Origin: Allofournierella massiliensis
GTDB lineage: Bacteria > Bacillota > Clostridia > Oscillospirales > Ruminococcaceae
Assembly: GCF_021531255.1 (NCBI RefSeq)
Contig: NZ_JAFBIO010000001.1
Span: 186,001-250,000 of the forward strand
Direction: 5' to 3'
Length of the DNA: 64,000 bases
A model generated the notes under the pieces. The model ran no database searches. It had not been told where the DNA came from and saw only the letters and a list, made by a program, of their open reading frames with translations. This document shows positions 52,623 to 61,782 of this stretch, piece after piece; the stretch's first letter is position 1, and every line of letters begins with the position of its first letter. The translations under genes and the position numbers were made by a program.

Positions 52623-55600
52623 GAAAAGCCCCCAAGTGGACGCCGGCCCAGCAGCGGGCCATCGAGGATGAGGGCGGCACCCTGCTGGTGAGCGCCGCCG
52701 CCGGCAGCGGCAAGACCGCCGTGCTGGTCAATCGGGCACTGAGGCTCATCTGCCGCCGGGAGGACCCCATCCCTGCCGAGCAGCTTCTCATCGTCACCTT
52801 TACCAATGCGGCGGCGGCCGAGCTGCGCAGCCGGCTGGCCAAGGGGCTGAGCCAGGCAGTGCGGGAGGCCAGCGGCCAGGGGGCCGGCCGGCAGAATTTC
52901 CTGCGCCGTCAGCAGATGATGCTGGGCCGGGCCTCCATCGGCACCATTGACGCCTTCTGTCTGGGGCTGCTGCAGCAGAATTTCCGGGCGCTGGAGATCC
53001 CGCCCGATTTCACCACCGCCGACGAGGGCGCGCTGTATGCCCTGCGCCGTCAGGCTCTGGACGAGGTGCTGGCCCAGGCCTACCAGACCCCCGAGTTCTG
53101 CGCCTTTGCCGATCTGTATGGCAAAAGCCGCAGCGATGCCCGGGCCGGCGAGACGATTCTTCGGCTGTATGATTTTCTCCGCAGCCTGCCCGAATACCGG
53201 GCCTGGCTGCGCCGGAGCCTGCAAAGCTGGCAGGAGCCCTGCCCGGTGGGTAGCACCCCCTGGGCAAGATTCCTCACCGAACAGGCGGCCCTTTTGCTGG
53301 AAGAGGCCCTTCTGTATGAGAAGGGCATTCTGGAAGCCTGCGCGGGGGCCCCGGGGATGGAAAAGCTCACCGGCAGCTATCTGCCCTTTTTTGAAGCGGA
53401 GCAGGCCGGGCTGCGGCAGTTGCTGGAACTGGCCCGGGCCGGGGACTACGAGGGCCTGGGCGGGGCCCTGGCCGGCTTTGGCTTTGCCCCTCTGCCCCGG
53501 GTGAACACCCGCCCCAAAAAGGATGCCCAGCCCGCCGAGGTGCTTCTCTGCGCCCGGATGGAGCAGGTGAAGGAGCAGATCAAGGACCTGCGCCAGAAGG
53601 CCAAGGACCTGACCGGGGAGGTGCAGGGCTTTTGGGAAAACCAGCCGGATTTTGAGGAGGATCGGGCTGCCGCCGCCCCCCTCCTGGAAGCACTGGTGCG
53701 CCAGGTGGAGGCCTTTGACGACCGGTATTATGCCCTCAAGCTGGAGCGGAAGGTGCTGGAATTCAGCGATTTTGAACACCTGTCCCTTCGCCTTCTGTGG
53801 GACGGAGAAAAGGGGGAGCGCACCGAGCTGGCCCGCCGGGTGAGCCGGAATTATCGGGTGGTGATGGTGGATGAGTACCAGGATACCAACCGATTGCAGG
53901 ATCTTCTCTATCACTGCCTTGCCAACGAGGAGGGTTCCAACCTCTTTTTTGTGGGGGATATGAAGCAGGGTATTTACAGCTTCCGTCAGGCCGACCCGGA
54001 AATATTTTGGGAAAAGCGGCGGAGTTTTGCCCCCATGGACCCGGCAGTGAAGGACGAGGCCCAGACCTACCCGGCCCAGCTTGCCCTGGACCGGAACTTC
54101 CGCAGCGCGGCGGGGGTGATCGGCAGCATCAACGGATTGTGCGATGCGGTGATGAGCCGCCGGCTGGGCGGAGTGGATTACGCCGATTCGGCCGGCGAGC
54201 GGCTCTGCCTGCCGGAAAACGCCGGCAGCTACCCCGGCGGGTGTGAGATGCACCTGGTAAGCGGCAGCGGGCAGGACGCCAGCGCCGCGGCGGCCCGGAT
54301 CCGCCGGCTGCTGGAAGAGGGCTTCCCGGTGCGGGAAGGGGAGGGCACCCGTCCCTGCCGTCCGGAGGATTTCTGCATCCTTCTGCGCACCCGCAAAAGT
54401 TTTGGCGCCTATGTGCAGGCGCTGGAAGCCCAGGGGCTGGAAGTCTACGCCGATGTGAGCGAAAACCTGCTGGAAGCCCCGGCGGTCCGCCCGCTGGTAA
54501 GCCTGCTGCGGGTGCTGGATAATCCGGCCCAGGATGTGCCCCTGGCCAGCGTGCTGCTCAGCCCCCTGGTGGGCATGAGCCTGGGAGAACTCACCTGGCT
54601 GCGGGCCGAACACCCCGGCGGCAGCCTGTATACGGCCCTGCTGCCCCGGCACGAGGCCGGGCAGGAGGAGCCGGCCCCCGCCCGGCAGAAGGCGGAAGCC
54701 TTCCGGGCACGGCTGGAGGCCCTGCGCCGACTCTCCCGCACCCTGCCGGTGGACCGGCTGCTGGAAGAGATCTATGCGGATACCGGCTACCCGGCTCTGG
54801 TGGGCGCCATGCCGGGCGGTGCGGCCCGGCGGGATGAGCTGCGTCGGTTCACCGAGTTTGCCTCAGCCATGGGGGAAGGGGGGCTTTCCTCCCTGATCCG
54901 GGCGCTGGACGCCATGGAGGAATCCGGCCAGGTGGTTTCTCCCGGCGCCGGGGCCCTGGCCCGGCCCGGCCATGTGTCAGTGATGACCATCCACCGCTCC
55001 AAGGGGCTGGAATTCCCCATTGTATTGCTGGCCGATACCGGCCGGGCCTTCAATCTTTCTGACCAGAGGGACCCGGTGCTTTTCCACCGGCAGCTGGGGC
55101 TGGGCCTCAAGCTGCGGGGGGAAAGCGGCCTGTACCCCACCCTGGCCCAGACGGCCATCCTGCGGGCCAAGAAGGCCGAGGCCCTCAGCGAGGAGATGCG
55201 GGTCTTTTATGTGGCCCTTACCCGGGCAAGGGACCGGCTGATCCTCTTTGTGCCCTACAAGCAGAAAGAAGGGGCGGACGCCCTGCCCCGGCTGCTGGAA
55301 AAACCGGCCCGGGCCCTGCAGTGCGCCGCAGGCCGGGAGAGCGCGGCCCATGCCCAGAACATGGGACAATGGCTCCTGCTGGGGGCATTGCAGAATACCG
55401 CCGGCGCTTTTTTGTGGCAGAAGGCGGGGCTGGAACCGCCCGACAAGGGGGAAAGCTGGCCCATGGAACTGTTTATGGAGGATGACCAGCCCCCCGCCGC
55501 CCGGCCCGCGGCGCCCCGGCATACCGCCCGGCCCGACCCGGAGCTGCTGGAAAAGCTGCGGCAGGGGATGGCCTGGCGCTATCCCCACGAGGCCCGCACC

Positions 55601-56269
55601 CGGGTAGCCGCCAAGGTGAGCGTAACCTCGGTGGTGCACCGGGAAGAAAAAGAAGTTCTGATGGAGCGGCCCGCCTTTATGATGAAGGACGGGCTCACCG
55701 GGGCCGAGCGGGGCACCGCCCTGCATGCGTTTATGGAGCATGCGGATTTTGAGCTGGCACAAAAGGACCTGCAGGCAGAAGCCCGGCGCCAGAAGGAAAA
55801 CGACCTTCTGGAGGAAGGGCTCTTTGAAAAGCTGGATTTTGCGGGCCTTGAACGCTTTTTCGCAAGCGATTTGTTCGGGCGGATCCGAAAAGCCAAAAGG
55901 CTTTTGCGGGAATATGACTTCATCAGCGCCATCCCGGCCCGGCAGCTGGCCGCTTTGCCGGAAGATCAGCAGATCCTGAGCCGGGAGGGGGAGCAAGTGC
56001 TTTTGCAGGGCGTGGCCGACCTGATCCTGATTTTTGAGGATCATGCGGAGATTGTGGACTACAAGACCGACCGGGGCAAGACCGAGGAGGATTTTGTCCG
56101 GGCCTATGCGCCCCAGCTGGAATACTATGCCCGGGCCATCTCCCGGCGGCTGGCCCCCCTGCCCATTACCCGGTGCAGCCTGTACAGCTTTGCCTTGGGG
56201 CGGGAGATCTGCCTGCCGGTGGCCGAAAACGGCCAAAAAGAAGCGGAAAAAACCGGGAATATCCCTTGA
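52610..56269 (+). CDS. addA: ATP-dependent helicase/nuclease AddA
   Basis: 1219 residues. UvrD-type SF1 helicase with P-loop SAAAGSGKTAVLVNR (about residue 29), DEYQDTN Walker B and VSVMTIHRSKGLEFPIV motif V. The C-terminal RecB-type nuclease has VDYKTDRGKTEE. Works with AddB as exonuclease/helicase. ATG 52610 overlaps addB by 13 bases; the -35 box of the infC promoter overlaps its stop codon. Confidence 0.97.
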   Translation: MGQVGKAPKWTPAQQRAIEDEGGTLLVSAAAGSGKTAVLVNRALRLICRREDPIPAEQLLIVTFTNAAAAELRSRLAKGLSQAVREASGQGAGRQNFLRRQQMMLGRASIGTIDAFCLGLLQQNFRALEIPPDFTTADEGALYALRRQALDEVLAQAYQTPEFCAFADLYGKSRSDARAGETILRLYDFLRSLPEYRAWLRRSLQSWQEPCPVGSTPWARFLTEQAALLLEEALLYEKGILEACAGAPGMEKLTGSYLPFFEAEQAGLRQLLELARAGDYEGLGGALAGFGFAPLPRVNTRPKKDAQPAEVLLCARMEQVKEQIKDLRQKAKDLTGEVQGFWENQPDFEEDRAAAAPLLEALVRQVEAFDDRYYALKLERKVLEFSDFEHLSLRLLWDGEKGERTELARRVSRNYRVVMVDEYQDTNRLQDLLYHCLANEEGSNLFFVGDMKQGIYSFRQADPEIFWEKRRSFAPMDPAVKDEAQTYPAQLALDRNFRSAAGVIGSINGLCDAVMSRRLGGVDYADSAGERLCLPENAGSYPGGCEMHLVSGSGQDASAAAARIRRLLEEGFPVREGEGTRPCRPEDFCILLRTRKSFGAYVQALEAQGLEVYADVSENLLEAPAVRPLVSLLRVLDNPAQDVPLASVLLSPLVGMSLGELTWLRAEHPGGSLYTALLPRHEAGQEEPAPARQKAEAFRARLEALRRLSRTLPVDRLLEEIYADTGYPALVGAMPGGAARRDELRRFTEFASAMGEGGLSSLIRALDAMEESGQVVSPGAGALARPGHVSVMTIHRSKGLEFPIVLLADTGRAFNLSDQRDPVLFHRQLGLGLKLRGESGLYPTLAQTAILRAKKAEALSEEMRVFYVALTRARDRLILFVPYKQKEGADALPRLLEKPARALQCAAGRESAAHAQNMGQWLLLGALQNTAGAFLWQKAGLEPPDKGESWPMELFMEDDQPPAARPAAPRHTARPDPELLEKLRQGMAWRYPHEARTRVAAKVSVTSVVHREEKEVLMERPAFMMKDGLTGAERGTALHAFMEHADFELAQKDLQAEARRQKENDLLEEGLFEKLDFAGLERFFASDLFGRIRKAKRLLREYDFISAIPARQLAALPEDQQILSREGEQVLLQGVADLILIFEDHAEIVDYKTDRGKTEEDFVRAYAPQLEYYARAISRRLAPLPITRCSLYSFALGREICLPVAENGQKEAEKTGNIP

Positions 56270-56293
56270 CAAGGGGCGTTTTGGTGTTATAAT
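56266..56293 (+). promoter_or_regulatory. SigA promoter for infC-rpmI-rplT
   Basis: TTGACA, 16 bases, TATAAT; the TTGACA contains the addA stop codon. Confidence 0.88.
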
Positions 56294-56298
56294 TATTC

Positions 56299-56480
56299 CG
56301 GTAAAGAAAGTAGCAATCGGCTGGCCGCCTTGCTCGCCTTGAGGTCTTATCCCGACCCGGGCAATACAGCCTCAGCGCTCCTGCGCTGTGTTTTGTGTGC
56401 TTGCGCGGCTGTTCTTGCAAAGACAGCCGCGTTTTCTTTCCTGTTTATCCACACAGCTTTTGATTTGGAGGTGTTTCACA
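56299..56480 (+). promoter_or_regulatory. infC leader with attenuator hairpin (L20/IF3-type)
   Basis: About 180 untranslated bases before infC. CGCGGCTGT and ACAGCCGCG form a stem (56404-56431) followed by TTTTCTTT, a transcription terminator inside the leader. Several upstream segments could form alternative pairings. Autogenous control by L20 is known for this operon in Firmicutes; the match to that leader is by position only. Confidence 0.65.
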
Positions 56481-57050
56481 ATCGCTACGAATGGCAAAAA
56501 GGAACTGGAGATCAACGGCGGCATCCGTGACCGCGAGATCCGTCTGATCGGCGCCGACGGCAGCCAGCTGGGCGTGATGAGCGCCCGGGAAGCCCAGCGG
56601 ATGGCCGACGAGGCGAATTTAGACCTGGTGAAGATCGCACCCCAGGCGGTGCCCCCGGTCTGCAAGATCATGGATTACGGCAAGTATCGGTTCGAGCAGC
56701 AGAAGAAGGAAAAGGAAGCCAAGAAGAACCAGAAAGTGGTTGAGATCAAGGAAGTCCGCCTTTCGCTGAACATCGATACCAATGACTTCAACACCAAGGT
56801 GAACCAGGCCGCCAAGTTCCTGAAGGCAGGTCACAAACTGAAGGTCTCCATCCGGTTCCGCGGGCGTGAAATGGCCCATACCAATCTGGGCCTTGAGGTA
56901 CACAAGCGCTTTGCCGCTGCGTTGCCCGAGGCTGTGGTGGATAAACAGCCCAAGCTGGAAGGCCGCAGCATGCTCATGTTCATGAGCCCGGCCCCGGCGA
57001 AGACCCCAGCCAAAACAAGTAAAACTCAGGAGGAAAAGAAAAATGGCTAA
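56481..57050 (+). CDS. infC: Translation initiation factor IF-3, ATC start
   Basis: 189 residues. Starts I/M-ATNGKKELEINGGIRDREIRLIGADGSQLGV, with the IF3-C domain KEVRLSLNIDTNDFNTKVNQAAKFLKAGHKLKVSIRFRGREM. No ATG, GTG or TTG occurs near the homologous start, but GGAGGTG stands 7 bases before ATC 56481. infC uses rare AUU/AUC-type starts in other bacteria, as autoregulation. The frame upstream (from 56388) lies within the leader. It overlaps rpmI by 8 bases. Confidence 0.93.
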   Translation: MATNGKKELEINGGIRDREIRLIGADGSQLGVMSAREAQRMADEANLDLVKIAPQAVPPVCKIMDYGKYRFEQQKKEKEAKKNQKVVEIKEVRLSLNIDTNDFNTKVNQAAKFLKAGHKLKVSIRFRGREMAHTNLGLEVHKRFAAALPEAVVDKQPKLEGRSMLMFMSPAPAKTPAKTSKTQEEKKNG

Positions 57051-57246
57051 ACTGAAACTCAAGACTCACAGCGGCGCTAAAAAGCGTTTCAAGCTCACCA
57101 AGAACGGCAAGGTCAAGCGCGGCCACGCCTTCCGCAGCCACATCCTCACCAAGAAGACCACCAAGCTGACCCGCGGCTATCGTCAGCCCAGCTATGTGGA
57201 CAAGACCAACGAGGACGCTCTGAAAAAGATGCTGCCCTACGGCTGA
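57043..57246 (+). CDS. rpmI: 50S ribosomal protein L35
   Basis: 67 residues: KLKTHSGAKKRFKLTKNGKVKRGHAFRSHILTKKTTK, the complete L35 sequence pattern. The start overlaps the infC end; the AGGAGG before it is inside infC. Middle gene of infC-rpmI-rplT. Confidence 0.98.
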   Translation: MAKLKLKTHSGAKKRFKLTKNGKVKRGHAFRSHILTKKTTKLTRGYRQPSYVDKTNEDALKKMLPYG

Positions 57247-57301
57247 GTTTTGCCGCTACCAACAACTGATGAGTTTAGGACTGTAAAGGAGATTCAATAC
57301 T

Positions 57302-57655
57302 ATGGCTCGTATCAAAGGCGCGATGATGTCGCATAAACGCAGAAAGAAAACCCTCAAGCTGGCTAAGGGCTTCTACGGCAGCAAGTCCAAGCATTTCAAG
57401 ATGGCCAAGCAGCAGGTGATGAAGAGCGGTAACTACGCTTTCGCCGGCCGCAAGATGAAGAAGCGTCAGTTCCGCAACCTGTGGATTATGCGCATCAACA
57501 ATGCCGTTCGTCCCCTGGGCATCAACTACTCTACCTTCATGAACGGCCTGAAGAAGGCTGGCATCGAGCTGAACCGCAAGATGCTCAGCGAGATGGCCAT
57601 CCAGGATCCTCAGAGCTTTGCCGCTCTGGTGGAGACCGCCAAGAAGGCTCTGTAA
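57302..57655 (+). CDS. rplT: 50S ribosomal protein L20
   Basis: 117 residues: begins [43 protein letters not shown] and ends with the L20 helical pattern. It binds 23S rRNA and, in Firmicutes, its own operon leader. AAAGGAG before the ATG; a terminator follows. Confidence 0.98.
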   Translation: MARIKGAMMSHKRRKKTLKLAKGFYGSKSKHFKMAKQQVMKSGNYAFAGRKMKKRQFRNLWIMRINNAVRPLGINYSTFMNGLKKAGIELNRKMLSEMAIQDPQSFAALVETAKKAL

Positions 57656-57662
57656 AATAAGA

Positions 57663-57702
57663 AAAAGCAACGCCCACGCCCTCGCGCGGGCGTCGCTTTT
57701 GT
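57663..57702 (+). terminator. Terminator after rplT
   Basis: AAGC(A)ACGCCC and GGGCGT(C)GCTT arms with TTTT tail. Confidence 0.75.
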
Positions 57703-57736
57703 ATTTGCGGCTTTTTGCCGGATGGGGAGTGTGCCA

Positions 57737-58516
57737 ATGGTTCAGCAGATCACCAGCCGGGACAATGAAAAAATCAAATATGCCTGCAAACTGGGCACCA
57801 GCGCAGCCTTTCGTCAATCGGAGCAATCCTTTCTGGCGGAGGGCTTGAAGCTGTGTCTGGAACTGGCCAAGGATTGCCCGGTGCGGCAGGTCTTTTATAC
57901 CGCCAAAGCGCTGGAAAAATGCCCTGAGATCCCCGCATTGGGCGGGCAGCAATATGAGATCACCCCGCCGGTGGCCCAGAAGCTGGCAGGGGTGGAATCC
58001 AGCCAGGGACTGTTCTGCGTCTTTGGCTGGCCCAGGCAGCCCCAGGGCCTGCCGGCTGCAGGCGGGCGGTACCTGGCCCTGGAAGGGGTTCAGGACCCGG
58101 GCAATGTGGGGGCGCTGCTGCGCAGTGCCGCTGCCTTTGGGTTTGACCGGGTGCTGCTGGGCCCCGGCTGCGCCTCGCCTTTTGGCCCCAAGACCCTGCG
58201 GGCCAGCATGGGGGCGGCCGGGCGCATCCCTCTCCAGTTTGTGGAGGATCTGCCCGGCACCCTGGCCGGGATGCGGGCCCGGGGGATAGACTGCTATGCG
58301 GCCGCCCTTTACAACAGCCGCCCTCTGGATGAGGTGGACGGCAGTCATGCCGGCGGGGTCTGCCTGGTGATCGGCAGCGAGGGGCAGGGCCTTTCGCAAG
58401 AGGTGATCCGCAGCTGTACGGCGGCGGTGCGCATCCCCATTTCCAATCGGGTGGAAAGCCTGAACGCCGGTGTGGCCGGCGGGGTCCTGCTGTGGCATTT
58501 TCGGGGCAAGCTATGA
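57737..58516 (+). CDS. TrmH/SpoU-family 23S rRNA 2'-O-methyltransferase
   Basis: 259 residues. An N-terminal substrate-binding domain (TSRDNEKIKYACKLGTSAAFRQ, FLAEGLKL) is followed by the SPOUT fold: LEGVQDPGNVGALLRSAAAFG, VIGSEGQGLS and the knot sequence IPISNRVESLNAGVAGGVLLW. ATG 57737 has GGGGAG 7 bases upstream. It overlaps dprA as ATGA, so the two are coupled. The exact target nucleotide is unknown. Confidence 0.9.
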   Translation: MVQQITSRDNEKIKYACKLGTSAAFRQSEQSFLAEGLKLCLELAKDCPVRQVFYTAKALEKCPEIPALGGQQYEITPPVAQKLAGVESSQGLFCVFGWPRQPQGLPAAGGRYLALEGVQDPGNVGALLRSAAAFGFDRVLLGPGCASPFGPKTLRASMGAAGRIPLQFVEDLPGTLAGMRARGIDCYAAALYNSRPLDEVDGSHAGGVCLVIGSEGQGLSQEVIRSCTAAVRIPISNRVESLNAGVAGGVLLWHFRGKL

Positions 58517-59604
58517 GAGAAGAAGAGGTATACTGGATCTGGCTCTCCCGGGTGATCGGCCCGGCCAGCCCCCGGGGCAGGGAACTATTAGAGGTATACG
58601 GCTCGGCCCAAAATGTATATGAGGCCCGGCTCAAGGAGGACTTTTCTCCCTACCTCACCGAGACCCAGGCGGGCCGGCTTCGGCAGCTGAGCCTGGAGGA
58701 TTGCCTGCCGGTCTGGGCAAAATGCCAGCGGGCCGGCATCCGTCTGCTCCCTTTCGGCAGTGAAGACTATCCCGCCCGCCTGGCCGATATCCAGGACCCT
58801 CCCGTCCTTCTCTACGCCACCGGCGCGGCCGGCGCTCTGAAGGACGCCCCCGTGGCGGCCATCATCGGCAGCCGGCGCCCCAGCGCCTACGGGGCCCAGG
58901 CGGCCCGGGTCCTGGCCGATGCCCTGGCAAGGGCCGGAGCGGTGGTGGTCAGCGGCCTGGCCGACGGGCTGGACGGAGAGGCCCACAAGGCCGCCCTGGA
59001 AGCGGGCGGCAGGACAGTGGGCTTTTTGGGCTGTGCCATCGACCAGACCTACCCCGCCTCCAATCGGCCCCTGCGGGCCCGGATGGAGGTAGAGGGCCAG
59101 GTGTTCAGCGAATATGAGCCGGGAGAGGGCGGCAAGGCCAGCTGCTTTTTGCAGCGCAACCGGCTCATTGCGGCAGTCAGCGACCTGGTCTGTGTGGCCG
59201 AAGCCCGGCTGCAGAGCGGCACCATGAGCACGGTGCGCCATGCCCAGCGGTATGGCCGGCCGGTGTATGCGGTACCGGGGGAGATTTTCAGCCCCCAGAG
59301 CGAGGGCACCAATACCCTTATCGGCCAGGGCCAGGCACGGCCGGTGGTGGGGCCCGGGACTCTGCTGGAAGCCCTGGGCCTGGGCCAGCCCAAGCCCGCC
59401 CGCGCGGGCAAAAAGAAAAAGGCCCTGCCCCCGCCCGAAAGCGAGGAAGGCCGGGTTTTGCAGCTGCTGCGGCAGGGGCCCTGTACCCTGGGCCAGCTCA
59501 GCGACGCGGTGGGGGTACCTTCCCATGAGCTGCTGGTCAGCCTGACCCGGCTGGAGATGGAAAAACTGGTCAGCTGCTCCTGCGGGATGTATGTCCTGCG
59601 CTGA
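58513..59604 (+). CDS. dprA: DNA-processing protein DprA
   Basis: 363 residues. N-terminal SAM-like helices, then the Rossmann-like core: VAAIIGSRRPSAYG, VVVSGLADGLDGEAHKAAL and FLGCAIDQTYPASN, followed by LIAAVSDLVCVAEARLQSGTM. The C-terminal winged helix is QLLRQGPCTLGQLSDAVGVPSHELLVSLTRLEMEKL. Loads RecA on incoming single-stranded DNA during transformation. ATG overlaps the preceding stop; topA follows. Confidence 0.96.
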   Translation: MREEEVYWIWLSRVIGPASPRGRELLEVYGSAQNVYEARLKEDFSPYLTETQAGRLRQLSLEDCLPVWAKCQRAGIRLLPFGSEDYPARLADIQDPPVLLYATGAAGALKDAPVAAIIGSRRPSAYGAQAARVLADALARAGAVVVSGLADGLDGEAHKAALEAGGRTVGFLGCAIDQTYPASNRPLRARMEVEGQVFSEYEPGEGGKASCFLQRNRLIAAVSDLVCVAEARLQSGTMSTVRHAQRYGRPVYAVPGEIFSPQSEGTNTLIGQGQARPVVGPGTLLEALGLGQPKPARAGKKKKALPPPESEEGRVLQLLRQGPCTLGQLSDAVGVPSHELLVSLTRLEMEKLVSCSCGMYVLR

Positions 59605-59688
59605 GCCTGCACAGAGTAAAACCGGAGGAAGGCCTCTTTTCTGCCCCTTGGGGCGTGAGATTAGCATTGAGAACAGCGAGGAGAATCT

Positions 59689-61782
59689 ATGTCGAAGTTG
59701 GTCATCGTGGAGTCGCCCGCCAAAGCGAAGACGATCCGCAAATACCTGGGAGACGGTTACGAGGTGACCGCCTCCATGGGGCATATCCGCGACCTGCCCG
59801 CCAGTCAGCTGGGCGTTGATGTGGAGCACGGATATACTCCCCAGTATATCAACATCAAAGGCAAGGAAAAGCTGATCCGCGAGCTGAAAAGCGAAGCGAA
59901 GCAGGCAGACGGCGTGCTGCTGGCCACCGACCCGGACCGGGAAGGGGAGGCCATCAGCTGGCACCTGGCGAATCTCCTGGGGCTGGACCCCACCGAGCCC
60001 AACCGGGTGACCTTCGGGGAGATCACCCGCAAGGGCGTCACCGAGGGAATGTCCCACCCCCGGGCCATCAATCTGGATCTCTTCAATGCCCAGCAGGCCC
60101 GCCGTGTGCTGGACCGGCTGGTGGGTTATAAGCTCTCGCCCTTTTTGTGGCGCAAGGTGCGCCGGGGCCTGTCGGCCGGCCGTGTGCAGAGCGTCACCGT
60201 CCGGCTGATTATGGACCGGGAAAAGGAGATTGAGGCCTTCAAGCCGGAAGAATATTGGAACATGGACGCGGTGCTCCTGCCGCCGGGCAGCCAGAAAAAG
60301 TTTACCGCCCGGCTGTACGGCACCGCCGCCGGCGAAAAGTTCACCGTGCACAGCGGGGAAGAGGCAAAGAAGATCGAAGAGGCCCTCAAGGGCAAGGAAT
60401 ATCTGGTTTCGTCCCTGAAAAAAGGCCACCGGAAAAAGACCCCCGCCCCGCCCTTCATCACCTCTACCCTCCAGCAGGAGGCCAGCAGCCGGCTGAACTT
60501 TACCTCCACCCGCACCATGCGGGCGGCCCAGACCCTGTACGAAGGCGTGGATATCGAGGGCCGGGGTACCCTGGGCCTCATCACCTATATGCGTACCGAC
60601 AGTCTGCGGGTTTCCGACGAGGCAGTGGCCGGTGCCCAGAGTTTTATCCGGGAGACCTACGGGGAAAAGTATGTCTGCCCCTATAAGCGCACCTATAAAT
60701 CCCGCAGCGCCACTGCTGCGCAGGATGCCCACGAGGCCATCCGCCCCAGCGTGCCCGGCCTGACCCCCGACGAGGTGGAAAAGAGCATCTCGGGGGATAT
60801 TGCCAAGCTGTACCGACTGATCTGGAGCCGTTTTATTGCCAGCCAGATGAGCGACTGCGAGCAGGATACCGTGTCGGCCTCTATCACGGCAGGGGATTAT
60901 CTCTTCCGGGCCAGCGGTTATGTGGTCACCTTTGACGGTTTCTCGGCCCTGTATGAGGAGAGCGCCGAGGATAAGGAGAAAAAGGAAGGGGCCCTGCCTG
61001 CCCTCAGCGAGGGGCAGACCCTCAAGCTGAAGGAACTCAAGAGCGAGCAGAAGTTCACCCAGCCCCCCTCCCGCTACACCGAGGCTACCCTGATCCGCTG
61101 CCTGGAGGAAAACGGCATCGGCCGGCCCTCCACCTATGCCCCCACCATCACCACCATCATCGACCGGGGCTATGTGGAGCGGGAAGCCAAAAAGCTCAAG
61201 CCCACCCTGCTGGGCCGCACCATCAACGAGCTGATGATGGAGCAGTTTCCCAACATTGTGGACGTGACCTTCTCGGCGGATATGGAGCGCAAGCTGGATA
61301 AGGTGGAAAACGGTGAGGTGGACTGGCGCAGCACGGTGGACGATTTCTACCAGGATTTTGACAAGGAACTCAAGCAGGCAGAAACCAATATGGAGGGCAA
61401 AAAGATCAAGGTGCCCGACGAGGAGACCGACGAGATCTGCGAGAAGTGCGGCCGGCATATGGTCATCAAGATCGGCCGGTACGGCAAGTTCCTGGCCTGC
61501 CCCGGCTTCCCGGAATGCACCAACACCCGCCGTCTGGTGAAGGATACCGGCGGCAAGTGCCCCAAGTGCGGCGGCCGGATGCTGGTGCGGCGCAGCGCCA
61601 AGGGACGTGTATATTATGGCTGCGAAAACTACCCCAACTGTGATTTTATGACCTGGGACGAGCCGGTGCCCACCCTGTGCGAAAAGTGCGGCGCCACCCT
61701 CTTCAAGAAGGGCGGCAAGCTGTACTGCGCCAAGGAGGGCTGCGGCTTTGAGAAACCCTATGTGAAGGGCGAGGGCCAATGA
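59689..61782 (+). CDS. topA: DNA topoisomerase I
   Basis: 697 residues; relaxes negative supercoils. TOPRIM at the N terminus (KLVIVESPAKAKTI, ATDPDREGEAISWH), the catalytic Tyr in GLITYMRTDS (Tyr300) and three C-terminal zinc ribbons: CEKCGRHMV, CPKCGGRML and CEKCGATLF. ATG 59689 has GAGGAG 5 bases upstream. It overlaps trmFO as ATGA. Confidence 0.99.
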   Translation: MSKLVIVESPAKAKTIRKYLGDGYEVTASMGHIRDLPASQLGVDVEHGYTPQYINIKGKEKLIRELKSEAKQADGVLLATDPDREGEAISWHLANLLGLDPTEPNRVTFGEITRKGVTEGMSHPRAINLDLFNAQQARRVLDRLVGYKLSPFLWRKVRRGLSAGRVQSVTVRLIMDREKEIEAFKPEEYWNMDAVLLPPGSQKKFTARLYGTAAGEKFTVHSGEEAKKIEEALKGKEYLVSSLKKGHRKKTPAPPFITSTLQQEASSRLNFTSTRTMRAAQTLYEGVDIEGRGTLGLITYMRTDSLRVSDEAVAGAQSFIRETYGEKYVCPYKRTYKSRSATAAQDAHEAIRPSVPGLTPDEVEKSISGDIAKLYRLIWSRFIASQMSDCEQDTVSASITAGDYLFRASGYVVTFDGFSALYEESAEDKEKKEGALPALSEGQTLKLKELKSEQKFTQPPSRYTEATLIRCLEENGIGRPSTYAPTITTIIDRGYVEREAKKLKPTLLGRTINELMMEQFPNIVDVTFSADMERKLDKVENGEVDWRSTVDDFYQDFDKELKQAETNMEGKKIKVPDEETDEICEKCGRHMVIKIGRYGKFLACPGFPECTNTRRLVKDTGGKCPKCGGRMLVRRSAKGRVYYGCENYPNCDFMTWDEPVPTLCEKCGATLFKKGGKLYCAKEGCGFEKPYVKGEGQ

